Notes under the pieces: generated by a model
Database searches by the model: none
The model's input: the letters and a program-made list of their open reading frames with translations, nothing else
What the model was told of the DNA's origin: nothing
Made by a program: the position numbers and the translations under genes
Origin: Amycolatopsis sp. GM8
GTDB lineage: Bacteria; Actinomycetota; Actinomycetes; Mycobacteriales; Pseudonocardiaceae
Direction of reading: 5' to 3'
Assembly: GCF_021653975.1 (NCBI RefSeq)
Contig: NZ_JAJKFK010000004.1
Span: 432,936-496,935 of the forward strand
Length of the DNA stretch: 64,000 nt
Shown here: piece by piece, positions 43,642 to 51,429 of the stretch
Layout: each line of letters begins with the position of its first letter
Numbering within the stretch: position 1 is the stretch's first letter

Positions 43642-45129
43642 ATGCCGCCCGAACCCTCGTCCACTCGCCGCCGGGTCCTCATCGGTGGCACGGCCGCCCT
43701 CGGGGTCGCCGCGCTGACCGGGGTCGCCACCCCCACCGAACCTCGCGACGGCCTGTTCTCGCTGGGTGTCGCCTCCGGGGACCCGTGGCCGGACGGCGTC
43801 GTCCTGTGGACCCGGCTCGCCCCGGAACCCTTCGCGCCCGACGGCGGGATGCCCGATCGCGGCGTGCCGGTCGAATGGCAGGTCGCCGCGGACGACCGGT
43901 TCGCGACGGTGGTGCGGTCCGGGGTCGCCGTGGCGCAGAGCTCCGAGGCACACTCGGTGCACGTCGAGGTGTCCGGGCTGCGCCCGAGGGCGGACTATTT
44001 CTACCGGTTCCGAGTCGGCGGCGAACTGAGCGCAGTGGGCCGTACGCGCACGGCGCCCGCGCCGGACGCCCGGGTGGAGCGGTTCGCTTTCGCGTTCGCC
44101 AGCTGCCAGCGGTATACGGACGGGTTCTACACCGCGTACGGGCACCTGGCGCGGGAAGATCTCGATCTCGTCGTGTTCCTCGGCGACTACATCTACGAGG
44201 GCGGGTCGCAGGGCCGGATCGGGCGCGGGCACCGGCCGGCACGCGATGTCTTCTCCCTCGCGGACTACCGGATCCGGTTCGCGCAGTACAAATCCGACCC
44301 CGATCTGCGGGCGGCACACGCGGCATTTCCGTGGGTGGCGGTGTACGACGACCACGAGGTGGAGAACAACTGGGCCGGCGACAATTCCGACAGCGGGATG
44401 CCGCCGCCCGCGTTCCGGTCGCGGCGCGCGAACGCCTTCCAGGCATATTGGGAACATCTCCCGTTGCGGACCCGGCCATCCGGGTCCGCTTGGCGTATTC
44501 ACCGGCGGCTCGCGTTCGGTGATCTGATCGATTTCCAGGTGCTCGACACCCGGCAGTACCGCAGCGACCAGGTCCCCGAGGCACAGCGCGAAAATCCGGG
44601 TCGCACGATGCTCGGCGCCGAGCAGAAGGCGTGGCTGTTCGGGAACCTCGCCGCGGGCCGTGCGCGGTGGAATGTGCTGGCGCAGCAGGTATTCTTCTCG
44701 CAGCTGAACCCACCGCCCGGGGCCGGGACGCACAGCGATGACGCGTGGGACAACTACGCCGCCGAGCGGAACGAGGTCCGGGACCGCCTCGCCTCGGTGC
44801 GAAATCCGGTGGTGATCACCGGGGACGCGCATTCGAGTTTTGTGTGCGATATCAAGGCGGATTTCGATGAACCGCAGTCGCGCACGGTCGGCACCGAATT
44901 CGTGGGAACCTCGATCACGTCCGACGGCGACGGAGGCGATCACGCCCCCGGAGATGAGGCGCTGTTAGGGGTCAACCCGCATATCCGGTTCGTCAACCGG
45001 AAACGGGGATATGTGAGCTGCACGGTGACCCCCGATTCCTGGGTCGCCGTGTACCGAACGCTCGACTTCGTTTCCCGGCTGGGTTCACCGGTATGTGACC
45101 AGGCGCGCTTTGAAATCGGCGCTGTATAG
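43642..45129 (+). CDS. phoD: Alkaline phosphatase D (PhoD) family phosphodiesterase, Tat-exported
   Basis: 495 residues. A Tat signal (STRRRVLIGGTAALGVAALTG) is followed by an N-terminal beta domain (LFSLGVASGDPWPDGVVLWTRL) and the PhoD metallophosphatase core: FAFASCQRY, FLGDYIYEG, VYDDHEVENNWAG and ITGDAHSSF, which provide Fe/Ca ligands. It hydrolyses phosphomono- and diesters such as wall teichoic acid outside the cell (family knowledge). No Pho box was recognised upstream. Confidence 0.95.
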   Translation: MPPEPSSTRRRVLIGGTAALGVAALTGVATPTEPRDGLFSLGVASGDPWPDGVVLWTRLAPEPFAPDGGMPDRGVPVEWQVAADDRFATVVRSGVAVAQSSEAHSVHVEVSGLRPRADYFYRFRVGGELSAVGRTRTAPAPDARVERFAFAFASCQRYTDGFYTAYGHLAREDLDLVVFLGDYIYEGGSQGRIGRGHRPARDVFSLADYRIRFAQYKSDPDLRAAHAAFPWVAVYDDHEVENNWAGDNSDSGMPPPAFRSRRANAFQAYWEHLPLRTRPSGSAWRIHRRLAFGDLIDFQVLDTRQYRSDQVPEAQRENPGRTMLGAEQKAWLFGNLAAGRARWNVLAQQVFFSQLNPPPGAGTHSDDAWDNYAAERNEVRDRLASVRNPVVITGDAHSSFVCDIKADFDEPQSRTVGTEFVGTSITSDGDGGDHAPGDEALLGVNPHIRFVNRKRGYVSCTVTPDSWVAVYRTLDFVSRLGSPVCDQARFEIGAV

Positions 45130-45141
45130 GTCGTTATACAG
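45122..45141. terminator. Small inverted repeat over two convergent stop codons
   Basis: CTGTATA (45122-45128) and TATACAG (45135-45141) pair perfectly around six bases. The stem contains the phoD TAG and the complement of the phosphatase TAA, so the two genes end within one hairpin. AT-rich and short; a weak bidirectional terminator at best. Confidence 0.35.
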
Positions 45142-45937
45142 AGCACTCACCAAGCGAACGCCGCAAGGCGGCCATGATCTCCGGGCGCAGGCCCGGGCAA
45201 ACGGCGATCGTGGCCGCCGAGTCCACGGTGTGCTGGGCATCATCGGCGTCGAGGACCAGCCCGCCGGCCTCGCGCACGAGCAGCACGCCGGCGAGGGTGT
45301 CCCACGGCAGGTTCGCCAGGATCACCGCCGCCTCGAGCTTTCCTTCCGCCACCCAGGCCAGGTCGATCGCGGCGGTACCGAGCATCCGGATCCGTTGCGC
45401 GCGGGCACCCAGCTCGCCCAGCAACGCCAGCCGCGCCCGGTTCTTCACTTCCGCGCCCGCGCCGACCGCGAAGTCGCCGATCGCGATCACCGCGTCCGCG
45501 AGGTCCGTCGCGGCAGACGCCTGGATCCGCGACTCCCCCGCGTACGCACCGAACCCTTCGACCGCGGCGTACCGCGCGCCGAGGAACGGCAGGTCGATCG
45601 CGGCGACCACCGCGCGCCGCCCGTCGACGAGGCCGAGCGACACCCCGCACAACGGGATCCCGCGGGCGAAGTTCGCGGTACCGTCCACCGGGTCCAGCGC
45701 CCACCACAACCCGCCCGGCGGGCCGGTGCGGCCGTGCTCCTCGCCGAGGATCCCGATCTCCGGCGTCTCCCGGGTCAGGAACTCCCGCACCGCTTCCTCG
45801 ACGGCAATGTCCACATTGGTCACCAGGTCCCGCTCTCCCTTGCTGGAGAACGAAACCGGGGACCGGTCGAGCACGATGCGGCGCGCGATGGCGACCGCTT
45901 CCCGCGCGACGGGCAGCAGCGAGGAGTGCTCAGCCAT
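45134..45937 (-). CDS. Inositol monophosphatase-family phosphatase
   Basis: 267 residues. Metal-site motifs are intact: GEEHGRTG with Glu, then WALDPVDGTANFARG (the DPxDGTxNF signature) and LAWVAEGKLEAAVILANLPWDTLAGVLLVREAGG, which holds the WDxxAG motif. Members dephosphorylate inositol phosphates, histidinol phosphate or PAP. Its ATG overlaps the end of the GTP cyclohydrolase gene by 8 bases (ATGGCTGA), so the two are co-translated. I infer it removes a phosphate from an intermediate of the 45134-52173 pathway. Confidence 0.92.
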   Translation of the reverse strand: MAEHSSLLPVAREAVAIARRIVLDRSPVSFSSKGERDLVTNVDIAVEEAVREFLTRETPEIGILGEEHGRTGPPGGLWWALDPVDGTANFARGIPLCGVSLGLVDGRRAVVAAIDLPFLGARYAAVEGFGAYAGESRIQASAATDLADAVIAIGDFAVGAGAEVKNRARLALLGELGARAQRIRMLGTAAIDLAWVAEGKLEAAVILANLPWDTLAGVLLVREAGGLVLDADDAQHTVDSAATIAVCPGLRPEIMAALRRSLGECSV

Positions 45938-46568
45938 GCCGTTCCCGCACCGCGAACTGGTCCAGCTGCGGCAGATCGTGGCCCAGCCGGTCGCGTTTGG
46001 CCCGCAGGTACGCGATGTTGTTGGCGTTGGGCGGCATCAGCAGCGGCACCCGCGCGGTCACCTTGATCCCGTGCTCCTCCAGCGACGCGATCTTGTCGGG
46101 GTTGTTGGACATCAGCCGCACCGACCGGACGCCGAGGTGGCTCAGGATGCGCGCCGCCGGGGTGTAGTCGCGGGTGTCCACCGGCAGGCCGAGGCTCGTC
46201 GCGGAGTCCACCGTGTCCAGTCCCTGCTCGTCCTGCAGCACATGGGTCCGGACCTTCGCGACCAGGCCGATGCCGCGGCCTTCCTGACCGCGCAGGTACA
46301 CCAGGATCCCGCGGCCCTCACGTACGATCGTGTCCAGCGCCGCGCCCAGCTGTTCCCCGCACTCGCACCGCATCGCGCCGAAGATGTCCCCGGTCAGGCA
46401 TTCCGAGTGCACCCGCACGAGCACGTCCTCGCGCAGCGGCCGCCGGCCGTGCACCAGTGCCATGTGCTCGTGGCCGCCGTCGGCGAAGGCGACCGCGCGG
46501 AACTTTCCGCGGCGGGTCACCAGTTCGGACTCCGCGACGTCTTCGTCAGCGATGATCGGCTGAGGCAT
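45930..46568 (-). CDS. ribA: GTP cyclohydrolase II paralogue with altered product-determining residue
   Basis: 212 residues. GCH II core: zinc ligands Cys57, Cys68 and Cys70 in HSECLTGDIFGAMRCECG, the YLRGQEGRGIG loop, TRDYTPAARILSHLGV and RLMSNNPDK. By hand alignment to E. coli RibA, the position of Tyr105 is His109 (KVRTHVLQD). In Streptomyces coelicolor SCO6655 a Met at this position makes the enzyme stop at the formylated pyrimidine FAPy rather than release formate (published mutagenesis). No DHBP synthase domain is fused and no riboflavin genes are nearby. I therefore expect FAPy or a related product, not riboflavin synthesis. Confidence 0.9.
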   Translation of the reverse strand: MPQPIIADEDVAESELVTRRGKFRAVAFADGGHEHMALVHGRRPLREDVLVRVHSECLTGDIFGAMRCECGEQLGAALDTIVREGRGILVYLRGQEGRGIGLVAKVRTHVLQDEQGLDTVDSATSLGLPVDTRDYTPAARILSHLGVRSVRLMSNNPDKIASLEEHGIKVTARVPLLMPPNANNIAYLRAKRDRLGHDLPQLDQFAVRERHG

Positions 46569-46621
46569 CCGCTCCCCCTGCTTTCATGGTTAGGCCCGCG
46601 CTTTCCCGGTATACACGACAA

Positions 46622-47317
46622 ATGGAGTTGTTGCCGTTCGCCACCACCGCCGAAATCGCCGAAAGCGAAGCGCGAGTGGCCGTGCTGCCGGTCGGGAGTT
46701 TCGAGCAGCACGGTGCTTTTCTGCCGCTGGCCACCGACACGATCATCGCCGGCACACTGGCCACGGAGCTCGCGGCCGCGTATCCGGTGCGCGTGCTGCC
46801 GCCGATCACGATCTCGTGTTCGCATGAGCACGCGGCGTGGCCGGGAACGGTCAGCATTTCCGCGAGAACACTGTATTCGGTCATCACCGACATCGCCGAT
46901 TCCCTTCGTCAGGGCGGAATCCGCCGTCTGGTCCTGATCAACGGTCACGGCGGCAACTACGTGCTCGCCAATGTGGTGCAGGAAAGCCGTGGCGCCATGG
47001 CCCTTTTCCCGGGTCTCGCCGAATGGGACGAAGCACGGGCCGCCGCCGGGCTGGAGACGTCCAGTGAAACCGATATGCACGCCGGCGAACTGGAGACGTC
47101 GATCCTGCTGCACGCCCACCCGAAACTGGTGCGGCCCGGCTTCGAAACGGCCGACTCAGTCCACGACGACCGGCGCCATCTGCTGACGACGGGTCTGGAG
47201 GGCTACACGTCCTCGGGTGTTCTCGGCCGCCCATCGCTCGCGTCGGCCCGCAAGGGTGCGGACGTCCTCGCGGCGCTCGTCCGCGCGTTCGGCGGGCACC
47301 TGGCGCTGCTGCGGTGA
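46622..47317 (+). CDS. Creatininase-family amidohydrolase (candidate FAPy deformylase)
   Basis: 231 residues from ATG 46622. Metal ligands of the family are visible: Glu28 and His30 in SFEQHG, Asp39 in LATDT, His109 in NGHGGN and Glu156 in MHAGELET. The family includes creatininase, MftE and the archaeal ArfB, which removes the formyl group from FAPy after GTP cyclohydrolase III. It is divergent from the ribA-like gene with 53 bp between starts, so a deformylase role is a strong inference. Its 3' end overlaps the LPG-synthase-like gene on the other strand by 162 bp. Confidence 0.88.
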   Translation: MELLPFATTAEIAESEARVAVLPVGSFEQHGAFLPLATDTIIAGTLATELAAAYPVRVLPPITISCSHEHAAWPGTVSISARTLYSVITDIADSLRQGGIRRLVLINGHGGNYVLANVVQESRGAMALFPGLAEWDEARAAAGLETSSETDMHAGELETSILLHAHPKLVRPGFETADSVHDDRRHLLTTGLEGYTSSGVLGRPSLASARKGADVLAALVRAFGGHLALLR

Positions 47318-48223
47318 CCGGCGCAGGAACAGCACGGCGACCCCGGGCAGCGCCGCGACCAGCGACAGCACCCCGTACACGACGGCGGCGGTGACGCCTT
47401 GGGCCGCCCCGAGCCCGGCGGCGGCGAACGCGACCGCGGAGAACGCCTCGCGCGGGCCGTACCCGCCGATGTTCACCGGCAGGCCCATCACCAGCAGGGT
47501 CAGCACGATCAGCGGGATCAGCGTGGGCACCGGCGCGTCCAGGCCGACCGCCCGGATCGCGACCACGTACATGGTCACGTGGCCGACGATCGTGACCGCG
47601 GACAGCACGGTCACGCCCGGCAATGTGGCTCGGCTGAGCAGGCCCTGGCGCGCGTCGGTCAGCGTGGTCGTGATCGCATCGCGCACCTTCGGCGCGCCGC
47701 GGCCCCACCTCGCCCAGACCACCAGCGCGATCATCGTGGCGACCACGGCGAGGACACCGAGCACGACCCCCTCGCCCGGGATCACCGTGCCGGCGAGACC
47801 CGGGTCGGCCAGCAGCACCACGACGGCGATCGCGATCAGCACCATCTGGCCCGCGAACCGCTCGAGGGCCACCGCCCGCACGCCGCGCCCGACGTTCCCG
47901 GTCTGCTGGCCGTGGCTGACCGCGCGGTGCACGTCACCGAGCACGCCCGCCGGCAGGGTGGCGTTGAGCAGCAGGGACCGGTAGTAGTCCGCGGTCGCGT
48001 CGCCGAGGCGCAGCGGCAGCCCGAGCCGGCGGGCCACCAGGCACCACCGCCAGGCGCTGGCCACCGTCGTGACCAGGCCGATGGCCAGCGCCCAGACCAG
48101 CGCCGGCGCGTCGATCACGCGCAGGCCGTCGAGGAAGGCGCCGGTGCCCACCCGCCAGACCAGGACGCCGAGGATGCCGAAGGCCAGTGACGTCTTCAGC
48201 CAGGGCCAGAGTCTGTTGAGCAA
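47156..48223 (-). CDS. Lysylphosphatidylglycerol-synthase-TM-like (flippase-type) membrane protein
   Basis: 355 residues from TTG 48223. About eight membrane helices with LKTSLAFGILGVLVWRVG, WRWCLVARRLGLPLRLGDA, LLNATLPAGVLGDVHRAV, ALERFAGQMVLIAIAVVVLL and LLVMGLPVNIGGYGPREAF. This is the LPG_synthase_TM/UPF0104 fold without the aminoacyltransferase domain, common beside glycosyltransferases and thought to flip or transport lipid-linked molecules. The last ~50 residues are hydrophilic and lie antisense to the creatininase gene. Its start lies inside the end of the methyltransferase gene. Confidence 0.88.
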   Translation of the reverse strand: MLNRLWPWLKTSLAFGILGVLVWRVGTGAFLDGLRVIDAPALVWALAIGLVTTVASAWRWCLVARRLGLPLRLGDATADYYRSLLLNATLPAGVLGDVHRAVSHGQQTGNVGRGVRAVALERFAGQMVLIAIAVVVLLADPGLAGTVIPGEGVVLGVLAVVATMIALVVWARWGRGAPKVRDAITTTLTDARQGLLSRATLPGVTVLSAVTIVGHVTMYVVAIRAVGLDAPVPTLIPLIVLTLLVMGLPVNIGGYGPREAFSAVAFAAAGLGAAQGVTAAVVYGVLSLVAALPGVAVLFLRRSPQQRQVPAERADERREDVRTLAGRRERWAAENTRGRVALQTRRQQMAPVVVD

Positions 48224-48993
48224 GGCGCACCACCGATCGCGAGCAGGTCCACGTGGCCGACCGCGACGGTGCTGAACTCACCGCGCAGCCGGCGACATTG
48301 GTAGTCCGCGGCGTGCGCCACCAGCTCTGGCTGGTGTTCGCACGCCGCCTGTACCCATCCACGGAGCCACTGCCGGAAAAGTTCATCCGGGCCAAGCCAC
48401 CACGGGCTGCGGCGGCTGTGCACGACCGCGCCACGCCGCACGAACGCCTCGGTCGCGGCCTCGGCCGCGTCCGGGCCGAGCAGCCTCCGGCCACCGGTCA
48501 CCCGCCGCTGGTGCGCGTTGAACGCGGCGGTGAAGTCCTCGTCGAGGGGGTCCGCCGGGGTGAACTCGACCTCGCCCACGACGGACAGGGTGAACAGCGC
48601 GGGGCAGCCCGCCCCGGTGCACGCCTCGGCGAGCGCGTCGACCTCCTCCAGCGTGAGCAGGTCGAGCAGCGCCGACCCGGTGACGAGCGACGCACCGGCG
48701 AGATCATCCGCCGTCAGTCCGGCTAGGTCCGCGGCGCGGGTCTCCGCCGGGGCGGGGATGCTCGCCGCGGCGAGCTCGAGCAGGTCCGGGTCGCGGTCGT
48801 GCAGGATCCAGCGCTGGGGCCGCGGCAGCAGGGGCGCGAGCCAGCGGCCCATCGATCCGGTGCCGCAGCCGAGGTCGTGGATGACGAGCGGCGCGTCGGG
48901 CAGCACCGCGCGCAGCGGCTCCAGGAGTTCGGCGGCGCGGGCGGTCGCGTCGGCTTTTTCGCGCAGGGCCAGCCAGTCCGGGCTGAACGTCAC
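48196..48993 (-). CDS. Class I SAM-dependent methyltransferase
   Basis: 265 residues from GTG 48993, overlapping the glycosyltransferase stop as GTGA. Rossmann-fold motif I is VIHDLGCGTGSMGRWLAP, followed by RWILHDRDPDLL (acidic ribose-binding position), SLVTGSALLDLLT as motif IV and LFTLSVVGEVEFTPADP. The C-terminal part (WWLGPDELFRQWLRGWV) is typical of small-molecule methyltransferases. Methyl acceptor unknown; I infer an intermediate of this cluster. It overlaps the membrane-protein gene by 28 bases. Confidence 0.9.
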   Translation of the reverse strand: MTFSPDWLALREKADATARAAELLEPLRAVLPDAPLVIHDLGCGTGSMGRWLAPLLPRPQRWILHDRDPDLLELAAASIPAPAETRAADLAGLTADDLAGASLVTGSALLDLLTLEEVDALAEACTGAGCPALFTLSVVGEVEFTPADPLDEDFTAAFNAHQRRVTGGRRLLGPDAAEAATEAFVRRGAVVHSRRSPWWLGPDELFRQWLRGWVQAACEHQPELVAHAADYQCRRLRGEFSTVAVGHVDLLAIGGAPCSTDSGPG

Positions 48994-50018
48994 AGCCGGG
49001 CCAGCACCGCCGCCATCATTTCGGAGGTCTCGATCCACGGCGCCAGCTTGCCACGGCGGACGCGTGCCTCGCCGCGAAGCGCGTCCCGCTTGACCGGATC
49101 GGCAAACCACGACACGAGTCCTCGTACCAGCGCGGGAATGTTTCCCGGTGGCACCACGATCCCCGCCGCGCCAAGGGTTTCCGCGATCCCGGCGACGTCG
49201 GTGGCGAGCAGCGGGATGCCGCGGGCGAGCGCTTCGGTGATCACCATGCCGTAGGTTTCGGCCAGCGAGGGGAGAATCACGAGATCCGCCGCGGCGTAGG
49301 CGTTTTCCAGTGCGTCGCCGGTCAGTGGTCCGGCCAGTTCGACGCGCTCTCCGAGCCCGTGCCGGCCGATCAGCCGCCGGACCTCGTCCACATAGGCCGG
49401 GTCACGCCGCAGTGGCCCGGCGAGCGTGCAGTGCCACGGTTCATCGAGCCGCGCCAGGGCCTGGACCAGCAGGTCCTGCCCTTTGCGCGGGGTGATCGAG
49501 GCGACGCACAGCAGCCCGGAAACCCCGTCGGTGCCGGGCGCGAGCGGCGCGGGATCGGTGCCCGGCGGGACGACGTGAACCTTTTCCGGCGGCAGCCCGT
49601 GATGATCGGTGAGACGGCGCGCGGCCCACGGACTGGTCGCGATGACCGCGTGCGCGGCGTGCAGCGTCTCGCGCTCCCGTGTGTCCAAATCGGACGCTTC
49701 GGCGGGTTCGAGACCCGTCTCGTCGGCGAGCGGCAGATGGACGAGCACCGCGAGCCGGAGCCGTCGTGCCTGTGGCACAACGACTTCCGGCACTCCACAC
49801 GCGACAAGCCCGTCCAGCAGCACGATGTCGCCATCCGGGATCGCGGCCAGCGCCGAGGCCAGTCCGGCTACGGACGCCGGGCGCGGCCAGGTCTCGGAAA
49901 GCGCTGTCTCGCGCACGCCGGGCAGCCCCGCGCACACCCGGCGGTCGTAGCTGTTGCCACCGCTGGGCACAGTCGGGTCGTCGACGTCACCGGGCAGCAC
50001 GACGTGCACGACGGTCAC
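48990..50018 (-). CDS. Glycosyltransferase family 4
   Basis: 342 residues from GTG 50018. GT-B fold with N-terminal GGNSYDRRV, linker [37 protein letters not shown] at the start of the C-domain and the EX7E motif in [19 protein letters not shown]. Retaining sugar transfer from a nucleotide sugar is expected; the acceptor is unknown. No membrane helix. It is coupled by GTGA-type overlaps to both neighbours (PTPS-like upstream, methyltransferase downstream). Confidence 0.93.
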   Translation of the reverse strand: MTVVHVVLPGDVDDPTVPSGGNSYDRRVCAGLPGVRETALSETWPRPASVAGLASALAAIPDGDIVLLDGLVACGVPEVVVPQARRLRLAVLVHLPLADETGLEPAEASDLDTRERETLHAAHAVIATSPWAARRLTDHHGLPPEKVHVVPPGTDPAPLAPGTDGVSGLLCVASITPRKGQDLLVQALARLDEPWHCTLAGPLRRDPAYVDEVRRLIGRHGLGERVELAGPLTGDALENAYAAADLVILPSLAETYGMVITEALARGIPLLATDVAGIAETLGAAGIVVPPGNIPALVRGLVSWFADPVKRDALRGEARVRRGKLAPWIETSEMMAAVLARL

Positions 50019-50413
50019 AGCTCGCGTTCGTAGCTCGCCGACGCGACATGCGATTCCTGTAGCGACACCGTGATCCCGGCCAGGCCGCGGGCGCCTTCGC
50101 CGAGCGCGCCGGCGTGCACGCGGTCGGCGAGCCGGTCGGCGATGTAGCGGGCCAGGAACTCGGTCGAGGTGTTGATGCCCGCGAACACCGGCTCGTCGTC
50201 GAGGTTGCGGTAGTCGAGATCCGCGAGCACGGCCTTGAGTTCGGTGGTCGCGAGTCCGATGTCGACGACGATGTTGTCCTCGTCCAGCTCGGCGCGGCGG
50301 AACGTGGCGTCCACCACGAAGGTCGCGCCGTGCAGGCGCTGCGCCGGGCCGAAGACCTCGCCGCGGAAACTGTGGGCGACCATGATGTGGTCGCGGACGG
50401 TGATACTGAACAT
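50015..50413 (-). CDS. Divergent 6-pyruvoyltetrahydropterin synthase/QueD-fold protein
   Basis: 132 residues. The T-fold pattern of PTPS/QueD is clear ([73 protein letters not shown]). Aligned by eye with E. coli QueD: zinc His16 is kept as His14 and His31 as His28, but His33 is Ala30; catalytic Cys27 is Ala24; His71 of the Asp-His pair is Tyr68; the C-terminal Glu is kept (Glu120). So ordinary PTPS/QueD chemistry is unlikely and a new activity or binding role is implied. One base separates it from the MDR gene. Confidence 0.85.
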   Translation of the reverse strand: MFSITVRDHIMVAHSFRGEVFGPAQRLHGATFVVDATFRRAELDEDNIVVDIGLATTELKAVLADLDYRNLDDEPVFAGINTSTEFLARYIADRLADRVHAGALGEGARGLAGITVSLQESHVASASYEREL

Positions 50414-50414
50414 G

Positions 50415-51392
50415 TCACGAACCGTAACGAATTCTTTGGCACAGCGCGGGAATCGACCCGTCCGCGAGCCGGGGCAGCACCTCCGGCAGCTCGTCGAACG
50501 TGCTTTCGCCGGTGATCAGCACGTCGAACGCCGGGTTCGCCAGCAGGTCGAGCGCGAGCGCGAGCCGGTCGCAGTAGGTCCGGCGGGCGCGCCGCGCGGG
50601 CGAGACCATCCCGACCTGGCTGCCGCGCACCGCGAGCCGCCGCGAGTGGAAGAACTCCCCCAGCGCGACGCTGACCTTCCGGTCCCCGTACCAGCTCAGC
50701 TCGATCACCTCGCCCTCGGTCCCGAGCAGCTCGAGTGACCGCGCGAGCCCGGCCTCGGTCGCGCTCGCGTGGACGACGAGATCACAGTCGCCCGCCGCGT
50801 CTTCCGGTGCGGTGAAAGGGATCCCGAACGCGTCCGCGATCTCCCGGCGCGCCGGGTCGGCGTCGACCAGCTGCACCCGCGCCCCCGGAAAGCCGGCGAG
50901 CACCCCCGCGACGCTGCCGCCGACCATGCCCGCGCCGACCACCGCGATCCGGTCGCCGACCAGCGGCGCGGCATCCCACAGCGCGTTCACCGCGGTCTCC
51001 ACCGTGCCCGCCAGGATCGCCCGGTTCGCCGGGACCGAATCGGGCACCACGGTCACCGCGGACATCGGCACCACGAACCGGGTCTGGTGCGGATACAGGC
51101 AGAACACGGTGCGCCCCACCAGTTCCGGCTCACCCTCCTCGACCACGCCGACGTTGAGGTAGCCGTACTTGACCGGTCCGGGGAACTCCCCCTCCTGGAA
51201 GGGCGCACGCATGATGTCGTACTGGCTCGCCGGCACCCCGCCGCGCAGCACCAGCGACTCGGTGCCACGGCTCACACCGGTGAACAGCGTGCGGACCAGC
51301 ACCTCACCCGCTTCCGGAGCACGCAGGGTGACCGCCCGGATCTCACCCCCGTGGGGCGGATTGAACCAGAACGCCCTTCCCTGTCGTGTCAT
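50415..51392 (-). CDS. Zinc-less MDR-family dehydrogenase (BchC-like)
   Basis: 325 residues from ATG 51392 (GGAGGAACATCG). Medium-chain dehydrogenase with a short N-terminal GroES-like domain and NAD(P) fold [15 protein letters not shown] followed by acidic LVDADPARR. The usual catalytic-zinc cysteine is a serine in TGVSRGTES, and the structural zinc lobe is missing, as in BchC-type or other MDR reductases that reduce without zinc. It heads the minus-strand run MDR-PTPS-GT4-methyltransferase-flippase. It probably oxidises or reduces a side chain in the pathway. Confidence 0.88.
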   Translation of the reverse strand: MTRQGRAFWFNPPHGGEIRAVTLRAPEAGEVLVRTLFTGVSRGTESLVLRGGVPASQYDIMRAPFQEGEFPGPVKYGYLNVGVVEEGEPELVGRTVFCLYPHQTRFVVPMSAVTVVPDSVPANRAILAGTVETAVNALWDAAPLVGDRIAVVGAGMVGGSVAGVLAGFPGARVQLVDADPARREIADAFGIPFTAPEDAAGDCDLVVHASATEAGLARSLELLGTEGEVIELSWYGDRKVSVALGEFFHSRRLAVRGSQVGMVSPARRARRTYCDRLALALDLLANPAFDVLITGESTFDELPEVLPRLADGSIPALCQRIRYGS

Positions 51393-51429
51393 CGATGTTC
51401 CTCCAAAACGGGTTCTCTCAAGGGGCACG

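Noticed and set aside
40273..44943. 1556-codon minus-strand open frame
   Set aside because: The C-terminal half is the FUSC protein. The N-terminal part runs antisense to the LLM and PhoD genes and is a GC-codon artefact.
45930..46568. Ordinary riboflavin RibA
   Set aside because: No DHBP synthase fusion or rib genes nearby, and the Tyr that marks normal GCH II is His.
46622..47317. MftE of a mycofactocin cluster
   Set aside because: No mftA/B/C-like genes in the window; the neighbour is a GTP cyclohydrolase.
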